DNA of 64,000 nt, from assembly GCA_037176905.1 (NCBI GenBank), contig JBBBWG010023223.1, forward strand, positions 1 through 64,000, in the 5' to 3' direction. This DNA comes from Azolla pinnata (taxonomy: Eukaryota > Streptophyta > Polypodiopsida > Salviniales > Salviniaceae). How positions within the stretch are numbered: position 1 is the first letter of the stretch; every line of letters starts with the position of its first letter. The notes under the pieces were generated by a model. It did no database searches. It was not told the origin of the DNA and saw nothing but the letters and a program-made list of their open reading frames with translations. Both the position numbers and the translations under genes were made by a program. Below, in pieces: positions 1 to 10,619 of the stretch.

Positions 1-10
1 GGTAGGTCCC

Positions 11-252
11 TGACACATCTTCAGTTTCTCAGCCGTTTCTCTGGCCCTGAGTTTCAAAATCCAAACTTTCTTCTGCCGTTGCGTAGCTTGCTCTCTTGTC
101 GTTCGATTCAAGCCAAAAAACGCGGAAATCCGATATCGCACGAGGGAGCTATGAGTTTTTTCTGGTGAAGCCTGGTCCTGGTCGGTCCCTTCCTTAGTTC
201 TGACACATCTTCACTTTTTCAGCCGTTTCTCTCGCCCTGACACATCTTCACA
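11..252. repeat. Dispersed direct repeat, about 190-bp spacing
   Basis: A block of about 40 bp starting TGACACATCTTCA and ending CCCTGA occurs at about 11-50 and again at about 200-240. The first 13 bases start a third time at about 238. This looks like the edge of a satellite or a small duplication cut by the window start. No coding sense is visible. Confidence 0.6.
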
Positions 253-748
253 GTTACGGCAATATGTGTTGCATCTTCGCGACAAAGGTGTGGCAATACA
301 CGCGGCAATTGAAAGGTGAAAATCAATGTCGCGGTAATATATCCGACAGTAATTGCGGAAAAATTACCGGATATACTAGCAGTAATGTTATCGGAAAAGA
401 CTGCGGCAATACATGCGGCAAATGCGCGGCAATGTTTGCGAAAAAAATAAAAGTTGTTTGTGCGACAATATGTCCAGCAAAAGCTGCGTAAATAGGTGCG
501 GCAAAATTTCAGATTGACTGTGCAGAAAGCTGTCCAGCTAATCGCGCGGAAATATGTGCGTTAAGATTCGCGGTAAACTAGTGGATATGGTCGCGGCAAA
601 ATCTGAGTTGGTGGGCACGGAACGATATGGATGCGGTAGAGTTGCGGGAAAAGGTCGCGATAAACTGCGCAAAAACTGTCGCGGTAAATGCACGGTAAAA
701 TTGCCGCGCAAGGAAAAAAATTTTTGTCGCGGCAATTTGTTGCGGTAA
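253..748. repeat. Degenerate array of a short GCGGYAA motif
   Basis: Variants of GCGGCAA or GCGGTAA recur about 25 times in 500 bp at irregular steps of roughly 10-30 bp, all on the plus strand, with AT-rich linkers between them. The spacing is not fixed, so this is not a clean minisatellite. Short overlapping ORFs on both strands here are a by-product of the repeat. Function unknown. Confidence 0.6.
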
Positions 749-3700
749 CCAGCATATTACCTCGTAGTGCATCTCTTGTGGTTTGTGAGTTGTTTTTTAT
801 TTTCTTGCTTTGTGTTACCTATGTTAGAGTGTTTGTGAGTACACTCTAACTTTCTTTATTGTGTTATTCCTTCTTTGATAGTAGAAGAGTTTTAGATTAC
901 GTCCCATGGTTTTTTCTCTCCTTTTGAGGGGTTTGCACGTTAAAATTTTGGTGTCTTGTTTGTGTCATCATTTTGCTTTACCTCCCAGTGATCTTACTTT
1001 CTCATCCTTCTCAATCAATTTTTCTTTCTCTCTCTCCCTCATTTCCCCAACATGAACACACTGCACAGTAGCACCAAAAATTCGCAAACTTATAAATACA
1101 TGACAAATAAAGATTTAAGTTGCACAAACTTATGAATGTGATCCTGGCTAACCTGAAAGGTGTCATTTCTCAAATACCTTTGACACGTGGCACATTCATA
1201 AATAAGGAATTTGTGAAAATCTAGAGTCAATGAAGGGCTTCCAAGTTTCGTGGTACACTTGCAGTAGATTCTTTAGTTGTCAGAAGCTGGTAAAGTCTCC
1301 GTATTTGTGCCCTCTACACGAGAAGTAGAAAAAACTTTACATCAGTTACAATACCCTTCCTAAACATAAATAAAAGTAGCTAGAACCATCCATATGCAAC
1401 CTTAATGAGAACATAATATACCAAAAACTTAATAATGATGCTATCCTTCCCAAACTACATATACAACTCAAGTTTTTCCATTCTTAGTGAAAAATGTCTG
1501 AGACTTTAAGGTATTTCGACATTTAACATTATGTATAATCTCAAGTCATTTGAGACTAGTTTCACTGGAGACTGGTTAAATTGCCAATTCTAAAGTTATA
1601 GCAGATTTGCGTCTTGCCTTTTTGACTGTTTGCAAGTTTCTTGCTTGCCAGCTTCAGGTTTCAAGAGAATCACATAAAGTCTCATTTGTCGCACTCTCCT
1701 GGTTCCATTCTAGAAAACACGATACATGGAAGAATAAGAAGACAAAAGTTTTGCGACTTCCATTCTAATGGGGATGGCTGATCTTTTTACATCCCAAGTG
1801 TAGTCACTGACAAAGCTCTAGCCAGGGCTTGTCAACCAAATTTTTCCTCGATTGCATTTTCAACTCTATCTTCCCTTTCTTCATAATCTAGTGGAAGTTG
1901 ACTATCTTGAAAATGAGGAGAACTTCAACCGTTCTGCTAATAATGACAAATAGCACGATCAATGAGAATGTGGAGAATGTGCATGTACCCATGTGCATGT
2001 GCGTGAGTGCTCGCTCTATGTGCATGTGCATGTGGATAAGAACATGCTTCTTTAGTTTTGTTTATTGCTCTCAGTTTCGTTTGTTGCTCTCAAGATTGGA
2101 TGCTTGTTTGGCAATATGGTAAATATGAGCAGTGTTTAGTGGATGCCTGTTGTAATTTGACTATGGTAAATATTAGTGTTAATTGTATGTCCATTTTTAA
2201 ATGTTCAATGTGTAGGTTGAGTTGTTTCTGGTAAGCACTAGTTTTAGTTTACATATAGTTCTTTAGATACGACTTACATATAGTTCCTTTACAACAAGAT
2301 GTGAATGTCCAGGTTTCAGATACCAGTTACTGTAAAGAACTTGATTACTAAGTTATTTTATGTTCGTAGAGAATCCTGACTGTGATCTTCTACTTCCTAA
2401 CTCTGCAATTGTTGTGTTTTCAATCCTTATTACGACTAAATCGGAGATGCTCTATCTATTTCTCAGATAGTGCCACCAAACAAGCACCTGGGGGGTTGGA
2501 GAGATCGAAAGATGGTTTCTATTCGAGCTCAAACATACACTTAACAAACAGGAGCGTGCAAAAGCAACTAAAAACTTCAGACCTGCTTTCCTGATTTGGG
2601 GAAGGCGGTTTTGGAGAAACCCACTCTTGTTGCCCGTCGCTCGTTCCTTCTGCTGCTTGTTTTGTTTACCTGCCTCTCTCTCTCTCGCGGATCGTCGCCC
2701 GTTCCTTCTGTTGCCCGTTTGTTCACCTGTCTCTGTCTCTTCCTCCCTGATCGCGTGACTTCCAGAGCTGCCCGGATCTGTGCGCCGCTCCAATCCACGG
2801 CTGCATCACATCCGAGGGTTTGTACAAGTACGTATCTTCCACCCTCGTTTCTCTTCCTGTGTGTATGCATATGAACTAATGTATGTGCATATTCATCGAT
2901 CACCACCCACATATAGAGTATAATGAATCACACAGCCATACAGATACAATGAATCATACAGCCAAATTGTATCAATAAATCTGTTCGAAAAACAGCAAAA
3001 TGGGATTCACAAGTGATTTTGTGCCACTATTGCCCTTTTGAACATGGACAATTTGAAGAGAAAATTGCCATTATATGGCTTCCTTAATGTATAGTAGCCT
3101 TTGTTAATGAGCAAGATAAGTTTATGCGAAGCCATAGGTAACAAACGCCTCTAATGATATCTAGCAGTAAGGCATTACACGGATTGTGACATGAGAACCG
3201 GTGCTTTCTTTCTTTCCTAGAGTTCATTCTAGTGCACTCTACGCAAGTGCTTTTTATTTCAGATAAGTTCATGGGTTTCAGTTATACATTCTGATAGATT
3301 ATTGCTTAAGACCACCCAGAAAGATGTTTCCCAAAAGGACATTTTAGTACAAAAACTAGAAACTCTATCATAGCCTAAAATTATTATTCTTTTAGTTTGA
3401 GAGAGGAAATATCATGCATGCAATAGACATTTCGTTAAGTCTCTTTAAAACAATATTTCCTAGCAATAAAAATAAGATTATCTAAAGGATTCTGTTGGAA
3501 AGGTTTGTGATGAAGTTTCTACTTTTAGCTTTACAATATAATGTCGTAGATAACGTTCTTTGTTGGCCCTTCAAATTGTAATGTATTTAAGTTGAATGTG
3601 AAAACTTAAGTTTTCAGGCTGGGCTGTGTTAACGAAACTTGACCAATTTGTGATATGTAATTCCATATCTATCAAGTAATGGGGAAAATGTTAGAAAAAT

Positions 3701-4379
3701 GTTGCTTCTTCCATGTGAACAATGTAAAGGAAGTTATTCCATGTTTATTCGGACCTGATCCCAAAAGCCCTAAATTAAGACCATTATCTATAAATGGAGC
3801 AGGCCCTACTACAGCATGGTTTCTTCCCGATTCTTATGCTTACCCCCCGCTCCCAATTCTTGCATCGATGTTTGAGACAGTTTTATAGAAATGTGATCTA
3901 ACATATCCTCCACTTGTGTGATGTATTGCCCTTTTTAATTCTTATTAAATCAGCCGGTTTAACTCTTGTCTCTATTAATATAATGATAGAATAAGTTTTT
4001 TAACTCCTCATCATCCACACAGGAACCTTTTCTGGTTTTTTTTGAGATTGTTGTGAACTCATCTACTAATAATGGAAGTGAACACGAGAGATTTTGTGTT
4101 ATTAATAGAAGTGAACTCTTCAATTGAAAACGGGCAGATTGTAGCTAGTTAGTTGTGCAAGTGTATAGGATGATATGGAATTTTTTGTTCCGATCGTTCC
4201 TGACGGCTTATAGAATCTGCTTCAAAAACATATGAACAGGCTTGTTTGTAAACATTTGTATAGACTTGAAAGCATGCTTGTTATTTTCATTTCATTGCCA
4301 AAAATATCTTTTGAAAGTTAAAAGAAATAACTCTTACTTTGTTGCCTATATGAGCAGTATTTTATTGCAGTGAGACGGG
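749..4379. other. Intergenic, no gene seen
   Basis: AT-rich sequence with only short ORFs. The GC-richer patch at 2596-2880 gives overlapping ORFs on both strands because of CT-rich composition, without recognisable domains. I see no RNA gene or element here. Confidence 0.5.
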
Positions 4380-4723
4380 CGAAATGTCGCCTCATATGAA
4401 TTTATTAAAGCACTTGGTTTGGCCCAATTTCAAGTTACAACTGGTCCATTATTGTAGAACGATCCACTAGGAAACTGCCGAATCAGTTCGCCATGTTCAA
4501 TGACGATACATTTCGACACATGTTGAGATACATCAAACATCACACATGACAAGTTTACCATAAATCTTCGTGGTCCTCAAAATGTTCTAGAACATGCCGA
4601 AGGGCTTGTCTGAACCACATCCCAGAGTTCACCCCTATAGTCGTTCGGGACATTGTTCATCTTGGTCATCATTGAATCTGTTATACAGAAAATCTGAAGG
4701 ATTATCAGATTTCTTTTTTGTAG
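4380..4723 (+). pseudogene. Decayed protein-like segment, family unknown
   Basis: Short stretches that read like real protein occur on the plus strand in different frames, for example PEFTPIVVRDIVHLG near 4630 and INLRGPQNVLEHAEG near 4560. No single frame stays open. It could be the damaged 5' part of the ORF that follows, or unrepresented small exons of it. I do not recognise the family. Confidence 0.3.
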
Positions 4724-5828
4724 GTAAAAAGAGTTTTCACTGTCGTGATCTGCCTTTGGCTCGTGCTGATGGATTCACCAGGTATATTTTTTTAATCGTT
4801 GTTTATATTTTTTTTATCTGGATTGCTAATCAAGAACAATATATATTGATCGATTGTTTAGTTCACTAACCTAGGCCTTTATTTTTTTAGGTACAAGCAA
4901 CAAGGTTGCATTCGAATGGCCTGGGCCATTAGTGAATACGAGTCGTGATAATATCCGAGACCTGAGAAAGAGAAAAAATGTGAAGGTTTATCAAATAGAT
5001 TCAAATCCGCTCAAGACAAATGAGTTGAAAGACTCGCCAGGTGAAAACGAAACGTTTTTGGTGGAAAGTTCACCATCTAAACTGCTAAAGAATTTAATAG
5101 AAACCGTAGAAAGCTTAAAGGAAAGGATAGAAAGCTTAGAAAGAGAAAGCTTAAAGGAAAGGACAGAAAGCTTAGAAAGAGAAAAGAAAGAACAACTAAA
5201 GGAACTTATTCAAGATCTAAGTGCCAAAGAGAACGCACGTGCCTTGTATGAAAGAATTCATACAAGCCGGTTGCTTTGTATTATGTCCTTAGTTCATGAG
5301 TTAGAAGAGAGTATTCATAGTCTTACAAAGTTAGAAGCTGTTAAACTGTCTAATAAGTATCCAGAAGAGTATAGACGACTTGTAAAAACAACTAAAGGAA
5401 ATATAAAGCAGAGGATTACATACTATGATGTGCTAGCATTTGAGAGTGCAAATAGAGAAGGCAAGCTTTTAGATATAATCCAAAAAAAGTTTAATAAAGA
5501 GAATGAAGCATATGGCAATGTGGATTTGAAGACACTAATGCCAAAGCTTCAAAAACTTAGGCAAAATACAAATAGATTGTCGACACATCTTTTCGAAGAT
5601 AAATTGTGTGATTTGAATTTAGAGATAAAAGCTCAAGTATTGCTAGACATTGAGAAGGCCATTAGTGAAGGTAACGTATGGAGTGAGATACTAGAGGTAG
5701 AAGAGTTAATTTTAATAGCAATAAATAGGGAGAAAGATAATATAGAAAAGACAAAAAACAAAACCTTGGAACAAATAGTGGAGGAAGAGAAGAAGAAAAA
5801 TAGGAAGAAGAAAAACCCTTTTCCCTAA
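4724..5828 (+). CDS. Lysine/glutamate-rich coiled-coil protein, unknown
   Basis: The main exon (4891-5828, stop TAA) is open for 312 codons. A likely upstream exon, 4724-4781, lies between an acceptor (TTTTTTGTAG) and a donor (GGTATAT). Splicing over 4782-4890 keeps frame and reads MDSPGTSNKVAFEW across the junction, with ATG at 4769 as the first Met. The protein has a heptad-like block of repeated ESLKER/ESLERE units, then a helical region rich in Lys, Glu, Leu and Ile, and a basic tail of KKKNRKKKN type. No catalytic motif is visible. Codons are strongly AT-ending, unlike the neighbouring enzymes. It could be a lineage-specific gene, part of an unrecognised element or a laterally acquired gene. 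The true 5' end is uncertain. Confidence 0.45.
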
Positions 5829-8390
5829 AAAACAAGAAGAAACTTAAAGTCTTGGTTCGTACCTGGCTGCCCTCTATGGGTGGGTGAAGTTGAGCCTTGT
5901 GCCAGTGTTGGTCTTGAGGGAGAAAAGTAAAGCAATTGAAGACTACGAAGATGAGAAACGGTCTTGTTTCCGCTATTTCATTGGTATGACTAAGCATCCA
6001 TAAATGTTTTTCTAGCGCCATCTGGAACTGGTTTTGTGGAATTCCAGTAAGAGTTGTCTGCAATCCTTTGCTTTGTTCCTATTCTCTTATTGGTTATAAT
6101 ATCGTTCTTTCTGATTCGGAACAGTTCAAAACATGTTTCTATCGGTGCTTTAGTTTCGAACCATACAGGAAATCTTAATCAGCTTTCAATGCAAACGCAA
6201 GATGTCCTTGTTTTCATCATTGAAGCTGTGATTTGAGCATTACTTTAGGTCAATTTGTGGGTCTTAATTATGTTATTAACGCGGTGTTGCTTGCCTTCGC
6301 ACGAGTCAAGTCACGAACCTGTGCTATTACTCCCCAGATAAGAACTTCGGAACTCGCGAGGATTTCATGCCACACGAGTTTGAAGAAGTGGGTGGACTTC
6401 CGGTGAGCATCGACAGAGGTCGTTCTGTAAACCGCGTGGTATGAAGGAGAAGATGGGCATGGTGATTCATTCTTTGTTTGCTCGATTGAGAAAAATAAAA
6501 CAAAAACAAAAACGAGTCGATTACGAGCTTCATGGCTTGGTCATCTCTGTCATGATACGTTTTTGCAGCCTTTGTAGGGCAGAAGAAGTTTGCCAAATTT
6601 ACAGGTCAATGAAGGATGTCATTCATGTAAAGGCCGAAGTCATCTGTTATGACCGACTGTGTGGTTTACTGAAAGCAGTCAGAGAAGCCCTCGTAATATC
6701 CGCTCGCAAGCGCTGGCAAACTTACATTTGTGTTTGCAAAACGAGAAGCTCGCGAACGTACTTCTTGGTATGATTAGTATATTTCGCTAGATCAGTCTAC
6801 ACATCACTCATCGCAAGCTTTGTATATGGGTAAGATACAACTAGCATGTCAAACATAGTCGGTTAAGTCTACAAGTATAACCACACCCTAAACTCTAGAG
6901 TATGGTATTATCAAAGAATGACTATACCTCTTGGACGATAACCGTAAACGATTGATGATCGATTGCATTGTGAAATCTAGCTGCCACAAATACGTTAATT
7001 AGATTCGATATCTAGTCAACTGCGTATGGCTCCTCGGCTTCTGGTTCTTTGGTGACCCACTCCTCGATCTCCGTCCTTGATATGTTGATCGTCGAAAAGC
7101 CGAGTATACACGTTAACGAGTCTATGAGCCAATCGTCGGTTGGCACCGATTCTCCGTCTAATCCCCCGACGAGTTTAATCAAACTATATTACAACCTCTT
7201 TCACCCTTATCAGACCTTGAAATTAGGCCCGAAGATTGATCGAGCATGCGATAGTTGTAGTGATGCGTCATTACAACCGGGAAATCCATGTATTGTATTG
7301 ATGATTTACGCCCGGGGTACGATCGATGCAATATCGGGTAATACAACAGATCGGAATCGACAAGTGCATTCTAGGCATTTGCGGGGCATTCCATCTCCTT
7401 GAGTCCGTGATTTTTCTATCTCTGCGGTTTGTCGAGATCATTGGCTCAGTGTTAGTTTGCGTTTTCACCGTAAAACTAGTTTTACATGATCAGATCACGC
7501 ACATACACAAAGTGTGCTAAAATTGGGGTACAGTGTAAACGAGAACGATTCAACAGATATTGGAACCATATCTGTTGCGGTTTACAAGACATTCCCAGAT
7601 ACTGGAAAGTTCCGGGCGATTGCACTTATAACCTTCAAGGTTAGTTCTCGCCATTCCAATCATAATCGAATTCATTCTTATCTGTCTGATATCATGGAAA
7701 ATAGCCCAATCTACTGAATGCTTGTTAGTTCTCATAAAAAGTTCTTGATGCACATTCTGCCCATGCAAAATGCGAAATCTCTAACTTGCTTTATTTTTTG
7801 GAGTGGAGATTTTAATGCACTTAGAACTCTGTTTTCTGCTTTAGCCATTGAAATTATGGATACATATGCTGCCAGCACAAGCGATTTGATCCTATCATAT
7901 GTTCATTATCGGAATATCTGTGAACGAGGCCATGTACGCTTTAATCTTAGAGCTAGTCTTGAAATTACACATGTGAAATTAGCCCGGGTTTCGAGTGCCC
8001 AAGCTACTCATTCTCATGTAGCATTTGGATGGCCTCGAGCTGTACAATGGTAGTTTAGGTAACAAATTATCTTACTAATAGAATTATGCAGCAATCTGTT
8101 GCATACCTGCAATATCGATGAGCTTATACGATTTATGTTTTGAGACTATGAGCTTCTTGTGTCCCTTGACCTTCTGAGTTGTGATCAAAGATGAGCGAAT
8201 CTTTACTTGAAGTCGAGCTTTGTGTTTCGCAATTTATAGAAATGATTGGTGCATGGCCTTGAAACATGATTCTTGGCATAGAAGAAACCATTCTTTTGCA
8301 AGCGGCAGACGCAATCGAGAATGCTTCAAACATTTGAGGTTGATAAATCAGCAAAAGAATGTTTCAAATGGTAAATTTAATGAATGGTAA
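5829..8390. other. Intergenic with unassigned ORFs
   Basis: Several plus-strand ORFs of 60-117 codons follow one another in shifting frames (6441-6773, 7049-7402, 7514-7717, 7718-8053). The one at 7049-7402 has balanced composition, a CDSC pair and a plausible ATG, but no domain I can name. The pattern fits decayed coding sequence at least as well as real genes, so I call none of them. Confidence 0.35.
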
Positions 8391-8394
8391 TCGA

Positions 8395-9310
8395 TCAAAT
8401 TAGCTGAACACAGCGTACATATATGCACATACGTAGCGGACATGCATGCACAAGCGTAGCGAACATACATGCCCACGGACATACATACATGCATACATAT
8501 TGCACACGGATATACATACATGCATGATATACTACACGGATATGAGTGTATGAATGTGCACATACATACATGCACAAACATAGCGGACGTACATGCACAC
8601 GTAACAGACGTGCATGAATACATACACCGAACACATACATACGCGTAATGCACATGCATGTGTTATGCGGACATATCTTGTGAACACATACATATGATAT
8701 ACATAGTAACGTATGTATGTAGATACATGCATAGATTACATACATAGATGCATGCATGTTTACATGCGACACGCTGTTGTGTATACATACATACAAAGAT
8801 GCATGCGTATCGCATGTTTGTCGACATGCGACATACCGATATCGGTGTGTTGTAGACATATAGAGGCATACATGCACATGTAACATACATGCAGTGATGC
8901 ATGCATGTCGACATGCAAATCCGTGACTTATTGACGCATCGCAAACATGCGAGTCCGCGACATGTCGACGTAGATTCAGACAAATATCGAGACGTGCATA
9001 CATTCAGACATGCTGACATGAGACGTGCATTCATGCATGCCCACTGACATACATACATGATGACGTGAGACCATAGACGTATAGGCATATTGATTTTGAT
9101 ATATGCATGCATGTCTACATACATGCTGACATGAGGTGTATAGCCATACTGATTTTGGTATATGCATGCATGTCTACATACATGCTGACATGAGGCGTAT
9201 ATGCATACCGATTTTGATGCATATACATAAATGTAGACATGGAGACGCATAGACAAGCCGATAGGCATCATATACATACATACATACATACATACATGAA
9301 GATGTACCAT
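8395..9310. repeat. ACAT/GCAT-rich compound tandem array
   Basis: About 900 bp of interrupted ACATACATGCATGC-type repeats. Within it, a 59-bp unit beginning near TGATTTTGRTATATGCATGC is repeated at 9091, 9150 and 9209, the last copy diverged. It ends in perfect tandem ACAT at about 9276-9297. The long minus-strand ORFs rich in Cys, Met, Tyr and His are artefacts of the repeat. Confidence 0.85.
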
Positions 9311-9364
9311 CATATACTCTCTCTCAGACCCATCGGCGCACAATCTCACGACACATTGATACAA

Positions 9365-9569
9365 GATATATATAGTTGGTGACAATTGAACTTGAATACG
9401 GCGACGCTAGGCATCTTGCCGACGAGAGGTTGCGAGATCGATCCTCACCAACTATACATATCTTTTTGTCAACGTATCGTGGCACAGACAACTCGGGCCA
9501 TCTGGCCATGCGGTTAGTCGTACGTGAAGAAGCCGTTTACGCATACGAACGAGTAAACCGCATGTGCCC
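9365..9569. repeat. Two adjacent foldback (inverted-repeat) structures
   Basis: Bases 9365-9382 pair with 9445-9462 (17 of 18 positions) around a 62-base loop, giving a 98-bp foldback. Directly after it, 9507-9526 pairs imperfectly with 9547-9569 (both arms contain CATGCGGTT or its complement). The pair lies between a microsatellite and a telomere-like repeat. It could be a tiny MITE or a hairpin RNA source. No target-site duplication is evident. Confidence 0.55.
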
Positions 9570-9588
9570 AACAACAAAGAAAGACATA

Positions 9589-9620
9589 TTTAGGGTTAAG
9601 GGTTTAGGGTTTAGGGTTTG
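9589..9620 (+). repeat. Interstitial telomere-like repeat (TTTAGGG)
   Basis: About four units of plant-type TTTAGGG, one of them a TTAAGGG variant. Too short to be functional as a telomere. Such tracts often mark old repair events or act as telo-box-like elements near genes. Confidence 0.85.
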
Positions 9621-9697
9621 GAAGGGCTAATGGAGGCAATTCAACACTTGAGAGCCCCGAATAAAATACGGTTTTGGTTGTGTTTTTTGGTTCAAGA

Positions 9698-9709
9698 GGA
9701 TTCGAACCC
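9698..9709 (-). other. tRNA B-box-like motif, isolated
   Basis: On the minus strand this reads GGGTTCGAATCC, a perfect match to the internal B box of tRNA genes and tRNA-derived SINEs. I find no cloverleaf or matching A box at the right distance, so it may be the remnant of a SINE or chance. Confidence 0.3.
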
Positions 9710-9779
9710 AGGACCTCCTCCTCCTCTTGCCTTTTTTGGTAAAACCTGTTATGACTGTACTTTTTACCAGACCTTTTTC

Positions 9780-9972
9780 TTTCTTCTTCTTCGTCGTCGT
9801 CGTCTTATTCTTCATCATCATCGTCTTCTTCATCTCCCTCATCTTCTTCTTCTTCTTCTTCTTCTTCTTCATCTTCTTCTTCTGCTTCTGCTTCCGCTGC
9901 TTCTGCTGCTTCTGCTTCCGCTGCTGCGCTGCTGGATGGATATGGAAACTGTAGCTGCGCCCCTGTAGCAAG

Positions 9973-10008
<36 letters not shown>

Positions 10009-10096
10009 TTCGTGTAACATGGCGATAAGCTCATTCATTTGTCCCCAGGTCTGTTCGCCTCTCTTGTGGGGTTTCTCTCTGTGCTGTTTTTTGTGT

Positions 10097-10168
<72 letters not shown>

Positions 10169-10376
10169 GTGTGGTGCTGCCTCTCGAGAGAGCAGAGGGT
10201 AAGGAAGGAAAGATTCTCAACGCCATCGCCCCGCCGTCTCCATCGCATTCCTCACGCTTTTGTTTTAGCACACTTGTATGTATCCGGAAAGGAAACGCCG
10301 CCGATGATCTCCCACGCCTTGGCGTTACATCTTCCTTTCCTCCTCCTCCTCCTCCTCCTCCTCCTCCTCCTCCCCC
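9780..10376 (+). repeat. TTC/TCG, CT and CTC microsatellites before the kinase gene
   Basis: Four simple-sequence tracts lie in a row: imperfect TTC/TCG/GCT triplets at about 9780-9935, CT dinucleotides at about 9974-10005 and again at about 10101-10164, and CTC triplets at about 10334-10375. They sit 250-850 bp upstream of the receptor-kinase start. CT/GA tracts of this kind are common in plant core promoters and 5' leaders, where BPC-type GAGA-binding factors can act. That role is inference here. Confidence 0.8.
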
Positions 10377-10619
10377 CAGATCATCTCTCCCCGCTGCTGC
10401 GACATTTCGCAATCCGTTGAATCCTCTGCCTCGGACCTGCAGAATCGATTTCGAACCACGAGGCCTCGACCTGCATTGATGATCTTCGTCCTCTTGCCGA
10501 AGCCAGCGATCGATCCATGCCTCTCATGACATCGCCGCATCTCTCTCTAGATGCAGCGTCCGCATTTGTTCAAGAGACAGGCAGGTGTTATGATGATGCC
10601 TTACGCTTGCCCAGACTTC

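Noticed and set aside
8395-9385. Minus-strand ORFs of up to 240 codons
   Set aside because: They are translations of ACAT/GCAT repeats in all frames, with Cys/Met/Tyr/His bias and no domains.
9698-9709. A tRNA gene on the minus strand
   Set aside because: Only the B box matches; no cloverleaf or A box can be placed.
9627-10412. Arg/Glu-, Lys- and Ser/Leu-repeat ORFs on both strands
   Set aside because: Produced by TTC, CT and CTC microsatellites upstream of the kinase.
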